DNA from: Chloroflexota bacterium
GTDB lineage: Bacteria > Chloroflexota > Dehalococcoidia > Dehalococcoidales > RBG-16-60-22
Direction: 5' to 3'
Assembly (NCBI GenBank): GCA_016190585.1
Contig: JACPQH010000051.1
Coordinates: 1 to 13,018, forward strand
DNA: 13,018 nucleotides
Positions 6,240 through 12,827 of the stretch are shown here, piece by piece (position 1 is the stretch's first letter; each line of letters starts with the position of its first letter). Both the position numbers and the translations under genes were made by a program. The notes below the pieces were generated by a model. It was not told where the DNA came from. It did not search any database and was given only the letters and a program-made list of their open reading frames with translations.

Positions 6240-7520
6240 TCAGGCTGCCTGCCTGGCGGCGACCGATTGGGCTTCTTTGGTCACTACGACCTTCTCGATC
6301 TTGAGGCCCTTCATCTCCGTAACCACGAGTTTCAAACCCTTGTACCGTAGCTGCTCGTTCTCACGGGGAATACGGCCGATGATGTGCAGTATGAAACCAG
6401 CCACGGTCTCGTAGTCGCCTTCAGGCAGGCCGAGCCCCATCTTTTCGTTGGCTTCTTCGATGCGCATGCTGCCGTCAAGCTCGAAGGTGTACTCGTTAAT
6501 GATTTCATACTCCTTCTCGAGCGCCGCCAGCTCGTCGCCCACCTCGCCCACGATTTCCTCGATAAGGCGGCTCAGGCTCACGATCCCCGCGGTACCTCCA
6601 TACTCATCCACCACCACCGCCACGTGGAAGTTTTTACCGCGCATCTCGCTGAAAAGCTCGTGAATTCTTTTTGTTTCAGGCGTAAAATAGGCCGGGCGCA
6701 CCAGTTCGTCAATCGTCGAGTCTTCGTTTATCGTGCCCTTCGCCATAGCCATCAGCACATCCTTGACGGACAGTATGCCGATCACGTTGTCCATGTTCTC
6801 CCGGTACACGGGGAACCGGGAGAGCGGGCTCTGGGCATATTTTTCGAGAAAGTCGTCGAGCTTCGTCCCCTCTTCGACGGCAATGACCTCCAGCCTGGGC
6901 ACCATGACCTCCCGCGCCGGACGGTCGCCGAAATCAAAGACCCGGTGCAGCATCTTGGCTTCCTGTTCTTCGACCACGCCCTCCCGGCTGCCGACCGTGA
7001 TCATGGTGCGAATCTCTTCTTCTCCCGCCAGCGAGCGGTATACCGGTTTGCCGCCGATCATCCGGGTGAAAAGCGAGGCGATCCAGCTTAATACCGCGAC
7101 AAAGGGCGAAAACAGCCAGGACAGGAAACCCATCGGGCGGGCGTAGGCCAGGGATAACCTTTCGGCGTTCTGCGCGGCGATCGTTTTGGGTGTGGTCTCG
7201 CCGAAGATAAGCAGCAGTACGGTCACAGCGACGGTGGCCACAATCACCCCCCTTTCACCGAGCAAGGTAATCGCCAGGAACGTCCCCAGCGACGCCGCCG
7301 CGGTGTTCACCAGGTTGTTCCCCAGCAGGATAGTGGACAGCAGTCTTTCCGGGCGCCTTACCAGCCGGGCCACCCGTTCCGCGCCGGTCACCTTGTTATC
7401 CAGCATGTGCTCGAGCCTGATGCGCTGCAGCGAGATGAACGCCGTCTCCGAGCTGGAGAAAAACGCCGAAAGCACCAGGCAGAGCAGGAAAACAAGTGTA
7501 TAGATGACGTATATTGTCAT
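6240..7520 (-). CDS. HlyC/CorC-family membrane protein with CNNM and CBS domains
   Basis: A 426-residue inner-membrane protein of the family named after hemolysin C/CorC; members act in Mg2+/Co2+ export or resistance. The N-terminal CNNM (DUF21) transmembrane domain has a first helix at about 2-22, then SSSETAF (22-28), GNNLVNTAAA (67-76), a helix at about 91-106, GETTPKT (107-113) and further hydrophobic segments at about 130-155. A CBS pair follows: REVMVPRLEVIAV with SRFPVYRENMDNVIGILSVKD (about 203-254) and DEYGGTAGIVSLSRLIEEIVGEVGDE (305-330). The C-terminal CorC/HlyC domain carries LDGSMRIEEANEKMGLGLPE (348-367) and ETVAGFILHIIGRIP (371-385). ATG 7520 has only a weak ribosome-binding sequence and a predicted leader of about 10 nt. 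It is the first gene of the minus-strand operon. The transported ion cannot be told from sequence; the hemolysin label should not be taken literally. Confidence 0.92.
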   Translation of the reverse strand: MTIYVIYTLVFLLCLVLSAFFSSSETAFISLQRIRLEHMLDNKVTGAERVARLVRRPERLLSTILLGNNLVNTAAASLGTFLAITLLGERGVIVATVAVTVLLLIFGETTPKTIAAQNAERLSLAYARPMGFLSWLFSPFVAVLSWIASLFTRMIGGKPVYRSLAGEEEIRTMITVGSREGVVEEQEAKMLHRVFDFGDRPAREVMVPRLEVIAVEEGTKLDDFLEKYAQSPLSRFPVYRENMDNVIGILSVKDVLMAMAKGTINEDSTIDELVRPAYFTPETKRIHELFSEMRGKNFHVAVVVDEYGGTAGIVSLSRLIEEIVGEVGDELAALEKEYEIINEYTFELDGSMRIEEANEKMGLGLPEGDYETVAGFILHIIGRIPRENEQLRYKGLKLVVTEMKGLKIEKVVVTKEAQSVAARQAA

Positions 7521-7536
7521 CGAAACTTCAATATAA

Positions 7537-7565
7537 ATGATAACATCGAGTCAAAGGTCTGTCAA
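7537..7565 (-). promoter_or_regulatory. Sigma-70-type promoter of the hlyC/corC-tilS operon
   Basis: On the minus strand a perfect TTGACA (7565-7560) is followed by exactly 17 nt and then TATCAT (7542-7537), one mismatch from the -10 consensus. The predicted start of transcription is near 7530, about 10 nt from the ATG at 7520, giving a very short leader. The spacing and the -35 match are strong for a sequence-only call. Confidence 0.75.
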
Positions 7566-7572
7566 AAGCGTT

Positions 7573-7600
7573 CGGGCTTTATCCTGGCGTGGCAAGCCCG
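7573..7600. promoter_or_regulatory. Inverted repeat between divergent promoters, candidate operator
   Basis: CGGGCTT (7573-7579) and AAGCCCG (7594-7600) are perfect 7-bp inverted half-sites separated by 14 nt, centre to centre 21 nt or about two helical turns. They occupy almost the whole 41-nt interval between the two divergent -35 boxes (7560-7565 and 7607-7612). The two-turn spacing fits a dimeric DNA-binding protein. No U-tract makes a terminator likely. The regulator is unknown. Confidence 0.45.
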
Positions 7601-7606
7601 GCAAAC

Positions 7607-7635
7607 TTGATAATTCCAGCCTGGAATAGTATAGT
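7607..7635 (+). promoter_or_regulatory. Sigma-70-type promoter of cca-secD-secF, predicted leaderless
   Basis: TTGATA (7607-7612) is followed by exactly 17 nt and TATAGT (7630-7635), each one mismatch from consensus. The expected transcription start near 7642 is about 3 nt before the ATG at 7645, and no Shine-Dalgarno sequence precedes that ATG. The mRNA would therefore be leaderless or nearly so. Confidence 0.7.
7613..7627. promoter_or_regulatory. Perfect dyad in the promoter spacer, candidate operator
   Basis: ATTCCAG-C-CTGGAAT is a perfect 7+1+7 palindrome that lies wholly inside the 17-nt spacer between the -35 and -10 boxes of the cca promoter. A protein bound here would block RNA polymerase. 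It matches no operator consensus I can name. As RNA it would not matter, because it lies upstream of the predicted transcription start. Confidence 0.5.
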
Positions 7636-7644
7636 TTTTATCAG

Positions 7645-9144
7645 ATGTCCCTGCATATAATGAAAGAAGCGCCTCTTACCATCGCTCCGCGAGTTTTATC
7701 GCTCTTGTCCAGGGTCGCCGGCTTTTTCCAGGAAAACGAGATCGAAGGCTACGTTGTCGGCGGCTTCATCCGGGATACCCTGCTCGGCCGCGCTACCGCC
7801 GACATCGATATCGCCATGCGCGCCGACGCCCTGAAAGTAGCCGGGGACCTGGCGGGCGTCCTGGCCGGCCGTTACGTGCGCCTCGATGAGCTTAACCAGG
7901 TTGCCCGTATCGTCCTGCCCGGCGGCGGGGAGCTTGATTTTTCCACCATCCGGGACGGTATCCGGCAGGACCTGGCCCTGCGTGACTTCACCGTTAACGC
8001 CCTCGCCCTGCCGCTTGATGAACCCGGCCGGGGCCTTGAACGCGAGGCGATAGTCGACCCTTTTTCGGGGACGCGGGACCTGGAGCGGAGGATAATCCGG
8101 GCAGTTAGTCCCGGTATCTTCCAGGCTGACGGCGTCAGGCTGCTACGCGCCATAAGGCTGGCCGCCGAGCTCGACTTCCAGATCGAACCGGAGACCAGGG
8201 CACTAATAAAGCGGGACGCCGGTCTTGTGGCCCCGGTCGCCGGCGAGAGGATAAGGGAAGAGTTTCTCCGCATCCTGGCCCTCCCCCGCGCGGGCGATTA
8301 TATTGCAAACCTCGATGCGCTGGGCCTGCTCACCGCGGTTATCCCGGAACTGGGCCAGGCCCGTAATGTCGAACAGCCCGTTGTCCACTACTGGGACGTC
8401 TTCCGGCACTCGATGGAGACGGTGTCGGCGCTCGGCTTCCTGCTCCACCAGGCCGGCTACCAGTTCGGCCGCGATGAGCTGCTGTCCGATGTTCCCTGGT
8501 CTTCCCGGATCGAGGCGCACTTCGCACGCGAGGTAAGCCACGGCAGCACGCGGCAAGCCATCCTGAAACTCGCCGGGCTGCTCCATGACATCGCCAAGCC
8601 GCAGACCAAAACGACCGACGAGACCGGACGCACGCGCTTCCTGGGACACAGCCAGGAGGGGGCTTCGGTGGCATCCGCGGTACTTGACCGGCTGCGCTTC
8701 AGCGCCCGGGAGATCAAGCTTGTCGGGCTCCTGGTAACCTATCACCTTCGTCCCGGACAGTTAAGCCAGCAAGGCCTGCCCTCGAAACGGGCCATCTACC
8801 GGTATTTTCGTGACACCGGGGAAGCCGGCATAGACGTCCTTTTCCTGAGCCTGGCGGACCACCTGGCGGCGCGGGGGCCGCGCATCGACATGGCGCAGTG
8901 GCGGGAGCACACCGGCCTGGTACGCTACGTGTTGCAACGTTATTTTGAAGAGCAAGACCGTCCGTCACCCGTGCAGCTTCTAGACGGACATGATATTATA
9001 AACATATTTGGTCTGAGCGAAGGCCCGCTCATCGGCGAGCTGCTTGAGGCGGCTCGTGAAGCGCAGGCGGCCGGCGAAATCGCCACCAGGGAAGAAGCGT
9101 TGAAATTCGTCGCGCGCCGGCTTGCCGGAGGGGAAGCTCAATAA
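7645..9144 (+). CDS. cca: CCA-adding tRNA nucleotidyltransferase with HD domain
   Basis: This is a class II nucleotidyltransferase/poly(A)-polymerase-head protein of 499 residues that most likely builds or repairs the tRNA 3' CCA end. The head domain shows VVGGFIRDTLLGR (37-49), the metal-binding DID pair (D53, D55), LRDFTVNALAL (112-122) and DPFSGTRDLERR (138-149). The tRNA-template segment reads ADGVRLLRAIR (161-171); the usual motif begins Glu-Asp, but here Ala precedes D162. ERIREEFLRIL (201-211) follows. An HD domain has H255, the HD pair H314-D315, H335 and D405, suggesting metal-dependent phosphohydrolase activity. The C-terminus DGHDIINIFGLSEGPLIGELL (447-467) is the typical tRNA-binding tail. 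No ribosome-binding sequence is seen at ATG 7645 or at the in-frame ATG 7660, consistent with the leaderless promoter. It could be a CC- or A-only adding enzyme instead of the full type. secD starts 13 nt downstream. Confidence 0.92.
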   Translation: MSLHIMKEAPLTIAPRVLSLLSRVAGFFQENEIEGYVVGGFIRDTLLGRATADIDIAMRADALKVAGDLAGVLAGRYVRLDELNQVARIVLPGGGELDFSTIRDGIRQDLALRDFTVNALALPLDEPGRGLEREAIVDPFSGTRDLERRIIRAVSPGIFQADGVRLLRAIRLAAELDFQIEPETRALIKRDAGLVAPVAGERIREEFLRILALPRAGDYIANLDALGLLTAVIPELGQARNVEQPVVHYWDVFRHSMETVSALGFLLHQAGYQFGRDELLSDVPWSSRIEAHFAREVSHGSTRQAILKLAGLLHDIAKPQTKTTDETGRTRFLGHSQEGASVASAVLDRLRFSAREIKLVGLLVTYHLRPGQLSQQGLPSKRAIYRYFRDTGEAGIDVLFLSLADHLAARGPRIDMAQWREHTGLVRYVLQRYFEEQDRPSPVQLLDGHDIINIFGLSEGPLIGELLEAAREAQAAGEIATREEALKFVARRLAGGEAQ

Positions 9145-9157
9145 CTTCAGGAGAGAT

Positions 9158-10678
9158 ATGCACAGGAACAGCGTATTAGTCATAATTCTGGTCGCCATCC
9201 TCGGTTTCGCGGCGTGGGTGCTGCTGCCGCTCGACGGCGCGCGGTTCGGCCGCCAGGGCCTCCGCCTGGGTCTGGACCTTGTCGGCGGCGTGCACCTGGT
9301 CTACCAGGTAGACTTCCCGCCGGGTACCTCGGAGGAAGACATGGCCCGGGATGTAGAGCGAGCCCTGTTGACCATCCAGAGCCGGATCGACCGCTTCGGC
9401 GTGGCTGAACCTATTATCCAGCAGCTCGGGGATGACCGCATCCTCGTCCAGCTTCCCGGTTTCACCGATATCGAAGCCGCCAAAGGCCTGGTCGAGCAGA
9501 CCGGCTTCCTGGAGTTCCGGGAAGTGGAGATGAACGCCGGCAAGCCGGTCTTCCTGAGTGATTACCTTAACCCCGATGTCAAGGACTTTTTCAATCCGGG
9601 TGAGCAGGCCGACCGCATCTTCGTTGATGACAAGGGCAACCCGGCGGTATTCCTGGTGAAAGGCGACGGCGTCTTGCAGTTCGTTGACGAGCAGGGAGAG
9701 CCGGTTGACGTTGCGTCGCTCCAGGCTGCCGCCAGCCAGATGCTCTCCTGGATCGCGGCGCGTGGGACCGGCGGCACACAGCTCACCGGACGGCTGCTTG
9801 AAGAGGCCCGTCCCGATATCCAGACGGGGCCCCAGGGCACCCAGGCCCAGGTGGCTATCAAGTGGGATGCGGAAGGCTCCGAGATTTTTGACCAGGTGGC
9901 CGCGCGCATCTATAACCTGGGCGCTTACGGAACGCCGCAGCGGTCCCTGGGCATCTTCCTGGACAAGAGGCTGATATCCGATCCCCAGATACTGGAGCAG
10001 AGCTACCGCGGCAGCGCGGTCATCACCGGCAACTTCAGCGTTGACGAAGTCCGCCGCATGGCCAATCTGCTCGAGTCGGGTTCCCTGCCCGTGCCGCTGA
10101 AGAAACCACCCCTGTACCAGGAGCAGGTTTCCGCCACTCTCGGCGCAAACTTCATCGATATGAGTGTCAAGGCCGGCATTATCGGGCTGTTGCTGATTAT
10201 GGCCTTCATGATCGCCTATTACCGGGTATCCGGCGCGCTGGCCAGCCTGGCGCTGCTTTTTTACGGGGCCGTGGTGCTGGCCCTTTTCAAGCTCATACCG
10301 GTGACGTTGAACCTCGCCGGCCTGGGCGGCTTTGTGCTGTCCCTGGGCATGGCGGTAGACGCCAACATCCTGATATTTGAACGGATGAAAGAGGAGTTCC
10401 GGACCGGCCGTACCCTCGGCGCGGCAATCGATGCCGGCTTCGACCGGGCCTGGTCCGCCATCCGGGACAGCAATATCACCACCTTTATCGCCGCCGGTAT
10501 ACTCTACTGGCTCGGCAGCAGCGTGGTCGCCAGCGCCCCGGTAATGGGCTTCGCCCTCACCCTTTTCATCGGCGTGGCGGTAAGCATGTTCACGGCCATC
10601 ACGGTGACCCGTACCCTGCTGCGGCTGTTCGTAGGCAGCACGAAAAACGCTTCGCTGTTTACAGTTTGGGGGAAATAA
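9158..10678 (+). CDS. secD: Protein translocase subunit SecD
   Basis: SecD with SecF uses the proton (or Na+) gradient to drive late steps of protein export through SecYEG. The start is ATG 9158, with AGGAG at 9149-9153, giving 506 residues; an in-frame start at 9122 lies inside cca and is not needed. Features: membrane helix 1 (about 6-26), LRLGLDLVGGVHLVYQ (35-50), IQSRIDRFGVAEPIIQQLG (73-91) with DDRILVQLPG, a large extracytoplasmic domain to about 330, then five helices (about 337-355, 360-380, 385-408, 435-452, 461-485). GMAVDANILIFERMKEE (397-413) carries D401, the aspartate equivalent to the one essential in E. coli SecD. Residues 121-205 look more divergent than the flanking parts. 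TAA overlaps the secF ATG by one base. yajC is not next door. Confidence 0.97.
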   Translation: MHRNSVLVIILVAILGFAAWVLLPLDGARFGRQGLRLGLDLVGGVHLVYQVDFPPGTSEEDMARDVERALLTIQSRIDRFGVAEPIIQQLGDDRILVQLPGFTDIEAAKGLVEQTGFLEFREVEMNAGKPVFLSDYLNPDVKDFFNPGEQADRIFVDDKGNPAVFLVKGDGVLQFVDEQGEPVDVASLQAAASQMLSWIAARGTGGTQLTGRLLEEARPDIQTGPQGTQAQVAIKWDAEGSEIFDQVAARIYNLGAYGTPQRSLGIFLDKRLISDPQILEQSYRGSAVITGNFSVDEVRRMANLLESGSLPVPLKKPPLYQEQVSATLGANFIDMSVKAGIIGLLLIMAFMIAYYRVSGALASLALLFYGAVVLALFKLIPVTLNLAGLGGFVLSLGMAVDANILIFERMKEEFRTGRTLGAAIDAGFDRAWSAIRDSNITTFIAAGILYWLGSSVVASAPVMGFALTLFIGVAVSMFTAITVTRTLLRLFVGSTKNASLFTVWGK

Positions 10679-11586
10679 TGGACTTCGTAAGCAAAAGGTT
10701 CCTTTTTTTCTGGCTGGCCGTTATCATCCTGCTCGTCGGCATAATCTCGCTTTCAACCCTGGGACTCAAACCGGGCATCGAGTTCTCCAGCGGCTCGATC
10801 CTGGGGCTGAGATTCGATAATCCTGATGTCGAGCAGAGAGATTTAAGCCAGGAGCTGAGCTCTCTCGGCTACGACGCTATCGTCCAGCATACCGGCAGGG
10901 ATTTTCTGGTGCGCACTCACGAGCTCACCGCCGAAGAGAAGGCGGGCCTGGTTTCAGCGCTGGCCGGCAGGTTCGGCAACCTGACCGAGACCCAGTTCGC
11001 CTCGGTATCCCCGCAGGTGGCCGCCGAGACCGTGCAAAACGCCGGTATCGCGGTGGCCATCGCCTCGGCGGGCATTCTTCTCTACATAACCTGGGCTTTC
11101 CGCAAGATGCCGCGGCCTCTCCACTACGGCACCAGCGCCATCATCTCCATGCTGCATGACGTTTTCGTGACGCTGGGAATCTTTTCCATACTCGGCGGCC
11201 TCCTCGGCTGGCAGGTGAACCTCATGTTCATCACCGGCGTCCTGGCGGTCATCGGTTACAGCGTGAACAACACCGTCATCATCTATGACCGTATCCGCGA
11301 AAACGTGCGGCTGGGCATCAGCCCCGACTTCGAACTGCTGGTTAACAAAAGCGTGGTTGATACCATGGGCCGGACCCTGAACACCAGCGTTACCACGCTC
11401 ATCACACTGACCGCGCTGATGCTGTTCGTCGGGTCGTCTATTCAGAACTTCGTGGTCGTCCTGATGACCGGTATCGTGGTGGGCATGTTCACCTCGGTGT
11501 TCATCGCGCCGTCGCTGCTGGTGGTCTGGGACAAGAGCGAGTGGGGTCGTTTCGTGAGCTGGATCCCGGCCTTCAAGAAAGCCTGA
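10678..11586 (+). CDS. secF: Protein translocase subunit SecF
   Basis: SecF partners SecD in proton-driven protein export. The ATG at 10678 overlaps the secD stop (TAATG) and has GGGGGA 4 nt upstream; the in-frame TTG at 10666 is less likely. The product is 302 residues, normal size. It has helix 1 (about 8-28), a variant GIEFSSGS (33-40) where GxDFxGGT is usual, an extracytoplasmic domain to about 120, then helices at about 123-140, 153-173, 178-200, 237-252 and 258-283. SMLHDVFVTLG (157-167) and GRTLNTSVTTL (231-241, with R232) are conserved. In VIGYSVNNTVIIYDRIREN (191-209) the residue at 198 is Asn, where other SecF proteins I recall have Asp. It ends 21 nt from the convergent flavoprotein gene, with no visible terminator between. 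Confidence 0.97.
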   Translation: MDFVSKRFLFFWLAVIILLVGIISLSTLGLKPGIEFSSGSILGLRFDNPDVEQRDLSQELSSLGYDAIVQHTGRDFLVRTHELTAEEKAGLVSALAGRFGNLTETQFASVSPQVAAETVQNAGIAVAIASAGILLYITWAFRKMPRPLHYGTSAIISMLHDVFVTLGIFSILGGLLGWQVNLMFITGVLAVIGYSVNNTVIIYDRIRENVRLGISPDFELLVNKSVVDTMGRTLNTSVTTLITLTALMLFVGSSIQNFVVVLMTGIVVGMFTSVFIAPSLLVVWDKSEWGRFVSWIPAFKKA

Positions 11587-11607
11587 ACTACGGCAGGAAG
11601 CGAACTT

Positions 11608-12528
11608 TTAGCTGGCGGGAGTGGGATTGCGCAGGTAACGGTGCGCCTGAAGCGCCGCCTTGGCCCCCTCGCCCGCCGCGATAATAATCTGCTTTTCCGG
11701 GACGTCGGTGACATCGCCGGCGGCGTACAGACCGGGCAGCGTGGTCTCGCTGAAGCAGCTTACCGGTACCTCGCCCAGCCGGTTTAGCTCGACCAGGTCT
11801 TTCACCAGGTCCGAGTTCGGCGTGAGGCCGATCTCTACGAAGACCCCTTTCACATCGAGGCGCCGGGAGTCCTTGCCCGCGGCATCCCTTATAGCCAGGC
11901 CGCTGACCAAACCGTCGCCATCAACTTTTTCGGCCTGGTAGCCGGTATAGATGCTCAGATTTTTGAGATTCTTTAGCTGCTCGACAATGAGGGGATCGGC
12001 GGTGAGCGCGTCAAGCGATACCAGGTCGACATGCTCGGCGATAGGCGCCATGTCCAGCACCGCACCGACCGCCGAGTTGCCGCCGCCGACCACGGCGACC
12101 CTCTGGCCGGCGAAGACCGGGCCGTCGCAGATGGCGCAGTAGGTAACGCCCCGTCCGGTAAGCTCGGTTTCACCGGGAACGCCCAACTTGCGCGACTTCT
12201 TGCCGGTAGCCAGGATAACGGTGCGGGATTCCCAGGCCTCGCCGGTGTCGGTTTTCACCCTGAAGCCTTCCGTCGTCCTTTCCAGACGGTTTACCCGCAC
12301 CCCGATTTTTTTGTCCACCGGAAACTGGTCGACCTGCGACTCGAATTTACGGATTAGCTCCGGCCCCTCGATGAACTGATAACCCAGGTAATTCTGGATG
12401 CCCCAGGTGTTGTTCACCTGCCCGCCGATATCCAGGCTTATCAGCATCGTCTTCAGGAGCTTGCGCGCGGCGTACACCGCGGCGCACAGCCCGGCCGGCC
12501 CCCCGCCGATGATAATCAGATCATACAT
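11608..12528 (-). CDS. Thioredoxin reductase / AhpF-like FAD-dependent disulphide reductase
   Basis: A 306-residue flavoprotein that passes electrons from NAD(P)H through FAD to a redox-active cysteine pair. FAD-binding GGGPAG (8-13) and AAGDVTD (269-275), the CAIC redox motif in TYCAICDGPVF (C131, C134) and the second dinucleotide fold GGGNSAV (148-154) are all present. The usual NADPH-specificity HRRxxxR element is absent; instead HVDLVSLDALTADPLIVEQL (166-185) is read, much closer to the NADH-using C-terminal part of AhpF, as is IIIAAGEGAKAALQAHRYL (281-299). It lacks AhpF's N-terminal thioredoxin-fold domains, so it needs a separate carrier; the glutaredoxin-like gene upstream on the same strand is the obvious candidate. 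ATG 12528 has AGGGA 7 nt upstream. It is convergent with secF. It may be called trxB by automatic annotation; NADH use is inference. Confidence 0.9.
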   Translation of the reverse strand: MYDLIIIGGGPAGLCAAVYAARKLLKTMLISLDIGGQVNNTWGIQNYLGYQFIEGPELIRKFESQVDQFPVDKKIGVRVNRLERTTEGFRVKTDTGEAWESRTVILATGKKSRKLGVPGETELTGRGVTYCAICDGPVFAGQRVAVVGGGNSAVGAVLDMAPIAEHVDLVSLDALTADPLIVEQLKNLKNLSIYTGYQAEKVDGDGLVSGLAIRDAAGKDSRRLDVKGVFVEIGLTPNSDLVKDLVELNRLGEVPVSCFSETTLPGLYAAGDVTDVPEKQIIIAAGEGAKAALQAHRYLRNPTPAS

Positions 12529-12561
12529 TAAAACGTCCCTGGTTCAGAAACAAGCCGCCGT

Positions 12562-12631
12562 GTTTCCCCTCCCTGAAATCTCTTCCCCCTCGCCTGCCAG
12601 CAGGAGAGGGGAAGCAAGGGGGTGAGGTATT
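12562..12631. repeat. Dispersed intergenic repeat with long imperfect hairpin
   Basis: Arms at 12582-12596 (CTTCCCCCTCGCCTG) and 12601-12614 (CAGGAGAGGGGAAG) pair almost fully around a 4-nt loop, with one bulge and one mismatch. Outer C-rich (12566-12574) and G-rich (12617-12627) segments extend the symmetry loosely. On the minus strand the pattern CCTCACCCCCTTGCTTCCCC is typical of a widespread class of intergenic repeat in many bacterial genomes, whose chance translation gives strings such as HPLASPLLLAGEGEE. It lies between the glutaredoxin-like gene and the flavoprotein gene and could act as an RNA hairpin between them. Recognition is from memory of the repeat type, not from other copies in this window. 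Confidence 0.6.
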
Positions 12632-12662
12632 TGCGAGATAGAAATATAATTTTCATACTTCG

Positions 12663-12745
12663 CGGAGTCGTTACAAGGGGCATGACTCATTGCCAGAGCG
12701 AAGCCCTCGGCAATCTCCGAGATTGCTTCGTCTTCCGACTCATTC
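12663..12745. repeat. Decayed dispersed repeat with nested inverted repeats
   Basis: GAGTCG (12665-12670) and CGACTC (12736-12741) frame the element. Inside, CGAAGC (12699-12704) pairs with GCTTCG (12725-12730), and two mutually exclusive inner stems exist: CTCGG with CCGAG (12706-12710, 12717-12721) or GCAATCT with AGATTGC (12710-12716, 12720-12726). GACTCATT is repeated directly at 12684-12691 and 12737-12744. On the minus strand the core reads GACGAAGCAATCTCGGAGAT, a pattern I recall from abundant intergenic repeats in several bacterial lineages. It is probably a degenerate copy of a non-autonomous element. The rest of 12632-12827 is AT-richer and shows no gene. Confidence 0.5.
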
Positions 12746-12827
12746 GGAATCGGAATGCCCTCGCCATAACGTTCTCGGACAGCCACTATACTTCGATTTA
12801 GTATTTCAGCCTTTTCGATACACCGCG

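Noticed and set aside
6384..7091. Plus-strand frame (235 codons) opposite the hlyC/corC-like gene
   Set aside because: It is a shadow of a well-supported membrane protein gene; it is His/Arg-rich and shows no recognisable motif.
11587..11607. Possible bidirectional terminator between secF and the flavoprotein gene
   Set aside because: Only 21 nt lie between the stops and I find no inverted repeat; the short T-run at 11606-11609 is not preceded by a stem.
12544..12786. Minus-strand frame (80 codons) between the glutaredoxin-like gene and the flavoprotein gene
   Set aside because: Its two halves coincide with two repeat-like elements (the SPLLLAGEGEE and SEDEAISEIAEGFALAM strings are typical chance translations of such repeats). 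It starts with GTG, lacks a clear ribosome-binding site, and matches no family. A degenerate small gene cannot be fully excluded.
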